The position numbers were made by a program, and so were the translations under genes. A stretch of DNA of 61,379 nucleotides, from positions 1-61,379 of the IMG/VR virus record IMGVR_UViG_3300036846_000573. One strand, written 5' to 3'. The notes under the pieces are model-generated. The model made no database searches, was not told where the DNA came from, and saw only the letters and a program-made list of their open reading frames with translations. How positions within the stretch are numbered: position 1 is the stretch's first letter; every line of letters starts with the position of its first letter. The stretch comes from a virus. Positions 20,976 through 30,700 of this stretch are shown here, in pieces.

Positions 20976-23858
20976 ATGAACCTAGAACAATTCCTCGACC
21001 GCCTTGTTGCACCGGGAAACTTCCTGGTCGTCGCCACAAAAGTGCCCAGTGGCATCGCCCATAGATTTATCCCGCGCAGTGACGTAGCCGGTGCGAGTAA
21101 CTTCATTAAGCACGTTTCGAGTAAAAATCAAGAGGTTTGGATAGCCTTAGCCAGCTACGTAACGAAGCGTAACCGGACTCAAGACAATGTCGAAGGTCTT
21201 AAGGTATTCTGGATGGATGCCGACATCCAGCGTATTGGCGATGGCAAAGATCCCTCAAAAGTATTCGCTGATCGTCGCGAAGTTTTAACCTGGGTAAAAC
21301 ATTTCTGTAATACGACTGGCATTCCCCGGCCCAATTTATGGGTCTGCAGCGGCTATGGACTGCACCTTTATTGGACATTCGAGAACGCGCTGACCAAGGA
21401 TGATTGGCAGCCTTATGCCGACGCGTTGAAGACTGCGCTCATACAGGACAGAGCGAAGGGCGACACCAGCATCGTCGCCGACAGTGCACGCATCCTGCGC
21501 CCGATCGAGAGTTTTAACTTCAAGGACCCGGCCAATCCTGCGCCGACCTATGAGTTTTATCCCGACCGGCTGACACAGCCCGACTATCCGAACGGCAAGC
21601 TGCTCGGTGCGTTGGCGGCGTTGCCTCACTACGGTAGTGGGGTTACCCGCCTTCCGCTTCCCAACCGCGCCTCACCCGGGCAGACACCGATGACCGCCGC
21701 CGCGAAGGCCGGCCTCGCGAAGCGCCCGTATAGTTTTGAGATCGTCGCATCTAAGTGCGCGCAGGTACGGAAGTCGTTGGACGAAGGCGGCGCTCACGAC
21801 GGGCGACAGATCTGGTGGAGGATGGTAGGGCTCGCATGGTTCTGCCAGGACGGACGGGAGTTCGCGCACCGGGTCGGTAACCAGCACAAGGACTATACCC
21901 AGGCCGGCACCGACAAGGAGTTTGACCGGCTTAGTGGTGAGCATGCTGCGAAAAAATTTGGTGCGCCAACCTGCAAGGCGTTCGATGCAGAGCGGCCCGG
22001 CATCTGCCCTGGCTGCGAGTATTACAATACGATCGACTCCCCGTATACGCTGGGGGTTGTCGAGAATACGACACCGGACGCTATACCCAGAGGATGGCAG
22101 CGTCATAATGGACACATCGAGCGTAAAAACAAAGATGGCAACTGGGTCACGCTCATACAGGGCGATGTCAGGAACGCCTTTCTCGAACGCATTAAGGACC
22201 ATTACCGCATCACCTTTGACTATCTTAGTAATCAGGGGAGCAAGACCATTCAGGTTGAGGCTCCCGATATCGAGCAGCGCACAGCCAAGCTATTATTCAC
22301 GCTGCGCGGTGTGCCGCTCACCGTCGATAACTCACCGCATTTCGTGAGGCTGATCATGGCCTGGATAGACCTGCTGCGCAGTACGACGGCGACGATCCCC
22401 TATGCCGAGCCGATCCATCCCTTTGGCTGGGTTAACGATGCCGGTGGTGCGCCGCAAGGTCTCGCGGTCGGCGGCACTTATTACAAGACCGATGGCAGCG
22501 AAGAGGCTATCAGTGGCGGCGATGTGGGGATCACCGAGCGTTACCAGCCCACCGGCGTCCTGGCAAAATGGAAAGAGGCAGCGGAACTGGTGATCGGCGT
22601 CGCGCCGGAATTTCAAGTGGCGTTCTCGGTGGCGTTTGGCGCGCCGCTGATGGAGTTCTCCGGCGAGATGTGCCTGTGCCTGTCGTTTGTCGGCCAGTCC
22701 GGCCGTGGCAAGACGTCGGCTTTCCGGGCTGGCGCGTCGGTGTGGGGCGACCCGCGCAAGACGATGGGGCAACTCGACGACACCGAGAATTATATCTCCA
22801 AGCAAATAGGCAGCGTGCGCTCGTTCCCGGTCTACTGGGACGAGGTAAAGATCAACGACCGGCACAAGGCCCAGGATCTAAAGACCCTACTGCACAAGCT
22901 CACGCAAGGCCGGGATCGCGGCCGGCTGCAGCCGGACATCCAGGTGCGAGCGATGGGCGACTGGAAGACACTGTTTCCGTTTGCGTCCAACGACAGCCTG
23001 ATCTCTGCCCTCTCTAATACCCCGGGAGATAACAGCGCTACGTTGTTACGTCTCCTGGAGATCCCCGTCGATAGCGCGCCGCGCATCGTGCCCGACGTCG
23101 CCAAGGCGATGACCGTGTCGCAACTGGACAACCACTACGGCCACGCCGGGCGGGTTTTTATCAAGTGGCTGGTTGCCAACACCACGCTGGCGGCAAAGAT
23201 AGTCGAGCGCTGCAAAGTCGATTTAATCAAGATTACCCGGGCGACAAACGAGGAGCGGTTCTATATCGCCGGCGGCGCGGCTATCCTGGCCGGCGCCGGC
23301 ATCGCGCGCAAACTAAAGCTCGTAGATAATTTAGACATCGCGGCGATGCAGCGGGTCATCGTCGCGGCGATCCGGCGCGCCAAGGATCTGCGCACCGAGC
23401 ACGCGCCGACCGACCCGCGCGAGATCGCCGCGCAATGGCTGGAGAGGTTCTGCGATATTTATACGGGCGAGCGCATCGTGACCCGCTCGATCCCGACCAG
23501 CGGTGCGGCCAGCCTTGCCGCCGGGCAGGCGAAGTTTACAGTCTACCCGCCACTGTCAAATCGCCCATTGGCATTTCAAATAGGTGCCGACGACAAGATC
23601 ATGCGGATCAACAAAAATCTCTGGCGCGATTGGATATTATCCAAGGGCGGGTCACCCGACCGGCTGGAGGAGACCATGGAGAAATCCGGCTGGATGCTGC
23701 ACAGGCTAGCTCGCGGGCGCGGCAAGCTAGGTGCTAACACGCTGTTCCAGTCGCAGCAAATTCCCGTGATAGAGTTAAACCTGCAGCACCCCGACCTGAT
23801 GGGGTTTGCCCAGGATGGGGTTACGGCAACCAGTAACGTTATACAGATGCGACCTTAG
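20976..23858 (+). CDS. Primase-helicase (AEP primase plus DUF927-type ATPase)
   Basis: 960 residues from the ATG with GGAGC upstream. Residues 20-170 hold an archaeo-eukaryotic primase pattern: FWMDADI (about 77-83, acidic metal ligands) and CSGYGLHLYW (about 121-130, including the catalytic histidine). The middle contains a cysteine group, CKAFDAERPGICPGC, probably a zinc site. The C-terminal half has the DUF927 helicase P-loop FVGQSGRGKTS (about 569-579), followed by VYWDEVK (Walker B) and further conserved segments. It should prime and unwind at the fork with the family A polymerase. The gene ends in a four-base overlap with the convergent gene at 23855. Confidence 0.85.
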   Translation: MNLEQFLDRLVAPGNFLVVATKVPSGIAHRFIPRSDVAGASNFIKHVSSKNQEVWIALASYVTKRNRTQDNVEGLKVFWMDADIQRIGDGKDPSKVFADRREVLTWVKHFCNTTGIPRPNLWVCSGYGLHLYWTFENALTKDDWQPYADALKTALIQDRAKGDTSIVADSARILRPIESFNFKDPANPAPTYEFYPDRLTQPDYPNGKLLGALAALPHYGSGVTRLPLPNRASPGQTPMTAAAKAGLAKRPYSFEIVASKCAQVRKSLDEGGAHDGRQIWWRMVGLAWFCQDGREFAHRVGNQHKDYTQAGTDKEFDRLSGEHAAKKFGAPTCKAFDAERPGICPGCEYYNTIDSPYTLGVVENTTPDAIPRGWQRHNGHIERKNKDGNWVTLIQGDVRNAFLERIKDHYRITFDYLSNQGSKTIQVEAPDIEQRTAKLLFTLRGVPLTVDNSPHFVRLIMAWIDLLRSTTATIPYAEPIHPFGWVNDAGGAPQGLAVGGTYYKTDGSEEAISGGDVGITERYQPTGVLAKWKEAAELVIGVAPEFQVAFSVAFGAPLMEFSGEMCLCLSFVGQSGRGKTSAFRAGASVWGDPRKTMGQLDDTENYISKQIGSVRSFPVYWDEVKINDRHKAQDLKTLLHKLTQGRDRGRLQPDIQVRAMGDWKTLFPFASNDSLISALSNTPGDNSATLLRLLEIPVDSAPRIVPDVAKAMTVSQLDNHYGHAGRVFIKWLVANTTLAAKIVERCKVDLIKITRATNEERFYIAGGAAILAGAGIARKLKLVDNLDIAAMQRVIVAAIRRAKDLRTEHAPTDPREIAAQWLERFCDIYTGERIVTRSIPTSGAASLAAGQAKFTVYPPLSNRPLAFQIGADDKIMRINKNLWRDWILSKGGSPDRLEETMEKSGWMLHRLARGRGKLGANTLFQSQQIPVIELNLQHPDLMGFAQDGVTATSNVIQMRP

Positions 23859-24061
23859 TACAACCTGGGGATAAACCTGTGAATGCCGGGGATAGAGTTC
23901 ACGCCGATGGCACCGCGTGCCCGCATCGACTTTAAAAAGTTGTTCGGGTTTGTCTCGTATTCTAACAACATGCGGGAGATCGTGCTGCAGTAGGCACGCT
24001 CTTCCTCGTCCGTTGTCGGGACTACAGGAAAACCCTTAAGGGTGTTGGCTGGCGGGTACAT
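23855..24061 (-). CDS. Hypothetical protein, 68 aa, last of the late operon
   Basis: Small protein with an NNFLKSMRARGAIG helix and a Pro/Ile-rich end. No family recognised. It is the last gene of the minus-strand late block, and its stop overlaps that of the primase on the other strand. Start overlaps the upstream stop in a TAATG junction. No terminator is visible between the converging genes. Confidence 0.5.
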   Translation of the reverse strand: MYPPANTLKGFPVVPTTDEEERAYCSTISRMLLEYETNPNNFLKSMRARGAIGVNSIPGIHRFIPRLY

Positions 24062-24234
24062 TACCTGAGTTTAGATAACGTCTGGGCAAACCGCGCCCGC
24101 TGACCAACCTTGCCGCCTTTGGCGGCAGCCGCCCTTAGTTTGGATTTCGGGATCGGCTCGCCCTGCGGCACGCCGAGATCCTTGTGCAGTTGCCCGGGTT
24201 TCTTGATTGCCTTCTGGATGAAATTTTTTGCCAT
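24061..24234 (-). CDS. Conserved small phage protein, 57 aa
   Basis: Begins [20 protein letters not shown] and continues with GVPQGEPIPKSKL and an AAAAKGGKVGQRARFAQTL segment. I recognise this as a very widespread small basic phage protein next to the PLKKGSS-type protein; its role is unknown, though it is often in virion or lysis regions. It starts at an ATG overlapping the stop of that neighbour (TAATG). The frame is also open further upstream, but those codons overlap the neighbour and carry no homology. Confidence 0.75.
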   Translation of the reverse strand: MAKNFIQKAIKKPGQLHKDLGVPQGEPIPKSKLRAAAAKGGKVGQRARFAQTLSKLR

Positions 24235-24371
24235 TACTTTTTCCCCTTTCTCGACTTGCCGGCTGTAGACATTGCGATAGCTATGGCTTGTTTCTGCGGA
24301 CGCCCGGCAGCCATCTCGGTTTTTATATTTTCCGATATGGTTTTTCTGGAGGAGCCTTTCTTTAAGGGCAT
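24234..24371 (-). CDS. Conserved small phage protein (PLKKGSS type), 45 aa
   Basis: Sequence [20 protein letters not shown] followed by [20 protein letters not shown] and a lysine-rich end. This is a common phage micro-protein of unknown function, almost always encoded beside the KKPGQLHKDLGVP protein, as here. Very basic and probably helical. The stop codon overlaps the next start. The pairing of two recognisable micro-genes makes both calls firm despite their size. Confidence 0.75.
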   Translation of the reverse strand: MPLKKGSSRKTISENIKTEMAAGRPQKQAIAIAMSTAGKSRKGKK

Positions 24372-24374
24372 AGC

Positions 24375-24605
24375 TCACCTCTCATTAAGCAACCGCCGAA
24401 CCTCGGCGCAGGTCTCGATCACCGCAAAAAACTTATGGTCGGACAGATGCACCAGACAGCGCGCATCAGGATGGGATGTTCTGCCGGGATCGCTGCCATG
24501 GCGTGGCTGGACCAAAGTCGTAATCTCTGCCGGGTTCACATAAACCTCACCCCCATCGAGCCGGTGCAGCATAATAAGCTGCAACGCCGCAAGGAGTTCG
24601 ATCAT
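24375..24605 (-). CDS. FlbD-like small protein
   Basis: 76 residues. From residue 12 the sequence MLHRLDGGEVYVNPAEITTLV fits the small FlbD-like fold seen in many phages (I-x-L-x-R-L-x-G-x-x-x-V-N). That suggests the true start could be the internal ATG at residue 12. The 11 upstream residues overlap the membrane protein gene. A Cys/His-containing middle and an ETCAEVRRLLN end follow. Function in phages is unknown. Confidence 0.55.
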   Translation of the reverse strand: MIELLAALQLIMLHRLDGGEVYVNPAEITTLVQPRHGSDPGRTSHPDARCLVHLSDHKFFAVIETCAEVRRLLNER

Positions 24606-24769
24606 CTAATCGCGGCACCAAACACCGCCCACCCGAGAATAAAAAACAGGACAAAAGGCAGCGGCCAGATAGCGTAGGCCGGCGCTGGCACACTGGGCCA
24701 CCAATGCCACCAGAACAGGAATATCACCCACAGCAACATCAGTATCCAGAACACCAGCGCGAGTGTCAT
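24602..24769 (-). CDS. Two-span membrane protein, candidate holin
   Basis: A 55-residue frame with two hydrophobic segments, LVFWILMLLWVIFLFWWHWW and WPLPFVLFFILGWAVFGAA, separated by a Pro/Ala-rich turn. Size and topology fit a small holin, and it lies next to the late virion genes, but it lacks the charged tail most holins have and no endolysin gene adjoins it. Stop and next start share ATGA. The gene directly follows the giant ejection protein. Confidence 0.55.
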   Translation of the reverse strand: MTLALVFWILMLLWVIFLFWWHWWPSVPAPAYAIWPLPFVLFFILGWAVFGAAIR

Positions 24770-24779
24770 CACCACCCTC

Positions 24780-27700
24780 CTAAAATCGCATCGAATCTTC
24801 CATGAAGCGGCGCTGTTTCGGGCTGACCTTCAGACCATAATCCTCTGGCTTGCGAAGCTGATCGCGCTGTTGTTTCTGTGCCTTGTATAACTCTGAGTAA
24901 TTTATTCTCTCGCCCTCGTGCTGGTTGTCGGCGTTGAATTGATCGACTGCCGTCCTGTCGCCCGAGCGCAACCACGCATCGATCGCGTGTTGTCGGTCTT
25001 CTTGGAGGTAGTTGCGGGCCTGTATGCCGGCATTACGTCTGTCGTAGAAGTACGCGTTGGGGTTAAGCCCGATCGCGGTGCCGACCGTACCGGCGACGGT
25101 TGTCTCGCCCGGCTCCCGGATCACCGCGCCGCGACTGTCGGTGAGACCGGTCGCGCGCTCGTTGTAGGCACGGAAGATGTCACGCGTAACGCGCGGCTGC
25201 AGTTGATCCACGGCCTTGGCGTAATTGCCGTTGATCAGATTGTGCAAACCGGCCTGAACCTGGGTTGCCGCCGCCATTGCTGGACCGCCAACGGCATTAC
25301 CAACCATCATGCCAAAGCCTTTAGCATCAAAGCTCTCCGGCCCTTTGATACCGCCCATGTTTGACAACCCGATATTTGTGTGCACGTCGAACCCGGCGAG
25401 ACCTGCCGCGCCGCGCGACAGGAACAAACTCATTGGCTCGCCCCAGCGCTCAGCCATCCACCGCCGCACCTCAGGCTCGCGGTCGCGCGGCTTATCGCGC
25501 CCTTCGATCCAGTCGAGCAGCCCGAACATGCCCGACACGCCGACGCCGAATACGTTACCGGTGACACCGCCGACCAGCGCGCTGTTCATCGCAATCAGCC
25601 CGGTGATCGCCTTGACCGCCTCGCGGCCTTCCGGGGTTTTAAAACTCATCTCTTTGGCGATGGCAGCCATCGTCGAGTAAAGCTGCATCGCGGTGACCTT
25701 GTACTGCATGATCGGCCCGGTCCAGCCTCCGAACGGACCTTGCTGCGTCGCCATGCGCGGGATGTTCCACGGCGCGACGCTGGGCGCGATGCGCCCCATC
25801 ATCTCCCGTGCGTGGTCCAACGACTCCGAGACGTTACCCTTGGTGTCGCGCATCGCCATATCGAACGCCGCCTTGGCAGCGGCAGACCGGTTCATGACAT
25901 CGACGGTGTGCTCGGCGACGGTAAACAGATCCATCATGTTATTGGCGAGGCGGCGTGCAACGCCGCCGGCTCCACCACCGGTCGTGTCGAACCCGCCGGG
26001 CTGTGCGAGGCGGCGCATCTCCAGCGTGATCGAGTGCGTGAAGGCGCCTTCGCGGTCCATCATGTCGACCAATGCCTGGGCATGCGCCGGGTCGCCCATC
26101 GATGCCTGTAGGCGTTTTAACATGACGCCGCGCATGTCCCAGTTCGACGTCTTCATGTCGCTGTGCATGACCGTCGCCATGTTGTGCAGACCCTGGCGCC
26201 ACGCGGTCGGTGCGACATCCAACAGCGACTTGGTCAGCATCACAGCGGTGCGGCCATAGCCAAACCGCGCTCCGAGATAAGCCATCGCGCGGATGTTGGT
26301 CTCGACCGCTTGCAATACCGGGTGCGCCACGCGCATCAACTGCATGGTAAAAGCCAGCCGGCTGACGCCGCGCCCCAGCTTGGCTGCGAGCGACATCGAC
26401 CGGTCGCCATCTATGGGTGTCGCCCGCTGCGTCATCTCGTGCAGCGCGTCGTTGCCCCGCTCGTACTCGGCCTGACGCGTCAGACCCTGGTTACGCAGCG
26501 ACGTAACCTCGCGGCGCATCGCCGACAACGCGGTCGTTTCCTCGCCGCCATGCAGCAGATGCCCGACACGCGAGGCGGAGCTAAGCGTGTCCATGTAGAG
26601 GACTTTGGCGGCGTCGGTCGTCGCGCCCTTGATGCCTTGGCGGCGCGCGCGGGTGCGCGCCTGCTGCGAACTGGTGGCGTTGCGCAGGCGCAGCCCTACC
26701 ATTTCATCCCTGACCGCCTTGATCTGGTCGGTATCGAGGCGGTAGCGCTGCATCTGGTTGATGGCTTTGTCGGAGACCCCGCTGTCCTTTAAGTCCTGCA
26801 CCTCCTGGGGTGATAGCTTGGTGCGGGACTGCAGGGCTTTATCGAGGTTCTCGATGGTCCCTTCGGGCAAAGCATTCCTGGCGTTATAGGCTTCCTTGCG
26901 CGCAACGCCGTGCACGTCGCTCGCCCCTTCGTCTTCGAGTTGCCGGGCACGCGCCATGGCTTCGCCGCGCCGCTCGAACATCTCGACGCCGTAGCTCTCC
27001 GGGTGCTCCTTGTCGCCCCAGCTTACGATGTAGTCGCCGTAGCGGCGCTGCGGGAAGTAATCCCCCTCGATCCACCCGTTGCGCCATTCCTTGGCGAGCG
27101 CCTGGGCAAACGCCCTGCTGTTCTGCCAGCGCTCACCGACCGCATCGGCGATCGGGCTGGCGTCGGGGTTGCTGATAAAGTCTTCCAGCGCGCGGCGGCT
27201 CTTGAACGTATTTTCTAAAATGCCGCGCTCGGCTGGGGTCCAGTCGGCGAATGTCCGGTCGGCGATGGATTTAAAGACCGCCTGCTTCTCCTCGACATCC
27301 ATCGCGCGATGCATGTCTTGCAGTTCTTTGTATAACCCACGCTCGGGCGCCGGCAGGTTGTCGTAAGTTTTCTGTAAGTTCTCAGCGACCTTTAGCTGCT
27401 CAGAATTAAGATGCGCGTTGTCGGCCAGAAAATCTTTACCGCCTAGTCTAGCTGCGACACCATAGGTCGCGCCGCGCTTGGTCGGCAGCACGCCGACATC
27501 GACGATAAGCTGTCTGAAATCGTCACTCGCTTGCTGGATGCGGTGGCCCATGTCTTGGACCTTGTCGCCCCAGCGGCGCATGAACTCCTCGGTCTCGTGA
27601 AACGCGTTCTTCTGCGCCTCGTGCACCTTCTCGATGCTCGGCGTGACGTCCTTGTTTGCCTCGACCAGATCCTTGGTGGACCGGAACGGGCTGACCGTGC

Positions 27701-30700
27701 GGCGGACGGCGCTGCTGACGCCGCCCTTGCGGTCGGCGACGTATTGCACGGCCTTGCCGACACCGCGCTCCACCGCCGCCGGCGACCCCATAAACCCCGT
27801 CCGCATCGCCTCGCCCATCGGGCGCGCAGCTTCGCGTGTCGGTTCGTCGGGCAGTGCGTCGGTTGGAATGTCGTGAGACATATCCGGCGCTGCGCGGTCC
27901 TCGAACAGCGCAGGCTTGTCGATCGATGCTGTCCTCCGATTGAAATATCGGTTTGTCCCAAAAAATTCACGCGCCTCGCGGTCGAGCGCGCCACCGGCCT
28001 CGGTTATATCGGTCAGCGGGCGCAGCATCGCTTCGAGCGTGCTCTTGCCGTCGCGCCCTAAATGGAACACTTGCCGCATGATCTCGACAAACGAGTGCCA
28101 CAAGGACGGCTGCGGCGTGTCGTAACCCAGACGCGTCATCTCCTGACGAAATGCTAGGCTAGGTTCTTTACGAGCTAAAATTGCCTGAAACCTTGACTTC
28201 GTCATGACCAATGTCGGGATCTCATGACCCTGGCTGGCTGCGGCGTAGTCGAGGAGAAACCTATCGTCGTCAGTCAGCGTTGCGTCGCTGTTCTTAATTT
28301 TTGAAAGTTCTTTTTGCATCGCCCGTATGGCGTCGTAATGCCGCTGTTCTTCGGGCTCTAAAGGCTCGCCATATTCGACCTTCTCGAACAGGGTTCGGAA
28401 ATAACGCCGCGTCGTTGCGTGCAACGCTTCGTGGACAAGGGTCTCGACGGGTCGTGGAGCTTTCTCGTTTATGCCGATGATATCGTGATGTGACTCAAAT
28501 GCACCCAAAGAACCACTATCGATAGCCTCTTGCCACGCGTTTCTAAAACCTTCGTTGTGAGCTAGATTCCGCATCAGCCGGTAGCTTCCGACCGGCACGT
28601 CGGCAGAACCGAGAAGCCGCTGTATTTGTTTGGACAACTCGACAAGATGCGGCGCCAGCGCCTGCGCCGGCCTATTATCGATGACGTCTTCTTGCAGGAC
28701 TTTGTGCAGCGAGACGGTTCTGCCGGCTTTGTTGGACGCGTTCAACCGCTCGCGTATCGGCCGGCTAAGAGCGCGGTCTGCCAAGTTGCTGGCAACCTTA
28801 GTCCGTGCGTCTATCGCCTTAGAAGACTGCGCCGGCCTATCCTCGCTGAGATCCGGGTTGTCGCGCAGCGCCTGGAATCTTGCCATCGACTCTTCGTCGG
28901 TGGGTAGTTTGATCTCCTTGGCTTGTTCTCGCGCGCGTGCCCGAGGCTCGGCCTTAGGGGCTATCGTGCTGTCGATATGCGCCTTGGCCTGCGCCTGGAT
29001 CTCGCCCAACCGGTCGAGCGCGTTGACTTGTTTCATCTCACCGGCAAGCTCGGTGATCTTACCCTCGATGCGGGTAAGCTTGTCCGAGGAGGTTTTACCT
29101 TCGGACTTAAGTCTTGCTTGCTCAGTGTTGTACTGCTCGCGCAGTCTATCAGCCTGCGCCGCACCCTTGTCGCCGGCTTCCTTAACCGCCTCGATGTGAC
29201 GGCCCATAAAGTCGGCGAAATTATTGGCGACGCTCGGACGCCCCCGCCCGCCCACCCGTCTGCCGTACAGGTCGGCGGCTGTCTCAACGTCGTGGTGATT
29301 ATTTAAGATATCCTGGACCAGCGCCTTGCCGATCGTTGTCTTGTTGGTCGTCGTCGAGGCAAGGCGCATCGCTTGGCCTTGCTGCTCGCGCGGGATATTC
29401 AATTCATCGCCCAGCGTGCGCCCGCCTGCGACACCTTCTCGGGCGGCGCCGCGCCGCAGCGGTTGTTGGGTAACCTGTTCGGCAACCGGCTCGGTGCTGA
29501 CCGGACGTTCCTGCGCCGCGCGCAGTTGCTCGGCTCGGGCTGCCACCGCCTGCTCGACCGCGCCACGTTTTTGTAACGTTAGCGTAGTAGTTGGTTTAGG
29601 TTGAGTTGGTTTAGGTTGATTCACAGGTTCTGCCTTTGGTTCCAAAGGCTTAGCCTGCTCGCTCGCAGCCCGTCGTTTGACCTTCTCGACCGTGAAACTT
29701 GGCTTCTCGCCAACACCCTCGGCTTTAGCCTGGGCCAGCGCTTCTCCTACTGTCTTAGGAGGAGCTACCTCACGACCGGTAGTGGGAATAATAGGGGCGG
29801 TTTTTTCAGTAATATCGGACGGTGTTTCGGCCCGCGCCGCCAATGGCTTAGCAATCTCGCTCGCAGCCGGTGGTTTAATTCCAGAGGGTATTTCAGGGGG
29901 TATTTCGGGGGGTGCTGTCGTCCCCGTTGTGGGTGGTGGTTCTTCCGGATAAACCGCGCCGCCGCGCACCCGCGCATCGGCGGTCGCCGCCTCGATCGTC
30001 GGACCTTTGCCGATGACATCGCCGTCGATGTTCTTGGCGACGACCTGCCCCTTATTCACATCATCCGGTTCGGTGCGTATCTCAGAAGATGGTGCCGCTC
30101 GCTCGACTGTCGGTCGTGCTGGCGCTGTCGGCTCTGTCGTGGGCGCTGGCCGTAGTTCTGGTGGTGGCGCTGGTGGTTCTAGCGCGGGAGGCTCTGCGCG
30201 CGCTGGTGTTAGCGTCGGTGTGGTAGGTCGTTCCTGTGGTGGCCCAGCCGCTGCTCCGCCTTCAGGCGGCTGGGCCATTGATCTTTCGAGTTCCTGTATG
30301 CGCTCTTCTGAATAGCCGCGTCTCGCCAACTCCGTGCGTTGCTGCGGGGCAAACCTAGCAGTCGGCGCTAAAGCGGCTGCGACTTCCGGCGCGACACCCT
30401 CGCCCGGTGCGCCTTCCGCGCCGCCCTCGCCAGCCGGCGGTGGCGCGCCTAGCGTGCCCTCGACGGTATCTCTGGCTACATCTCTGGTTACGGCTTTAAC
30501 GCGTGCGGCGATGCCGCCCGGCTCACCTTCCGGTGCTGCGCCGGGTGCGCCCGGTGGTGCGCCTGGAGGTGCGCCGGGTGGAGCGCCTCCTGGCTCTGGA
30601 GGAAGCCCGCCCAGCGGGGTTTCGCTAGGAGGCGGTAACGCTGGCCTCGGCGGCGGCAAGGCCAACCGGATGGCCGCAGCCTCGGCGGCTGGCACTCCTG

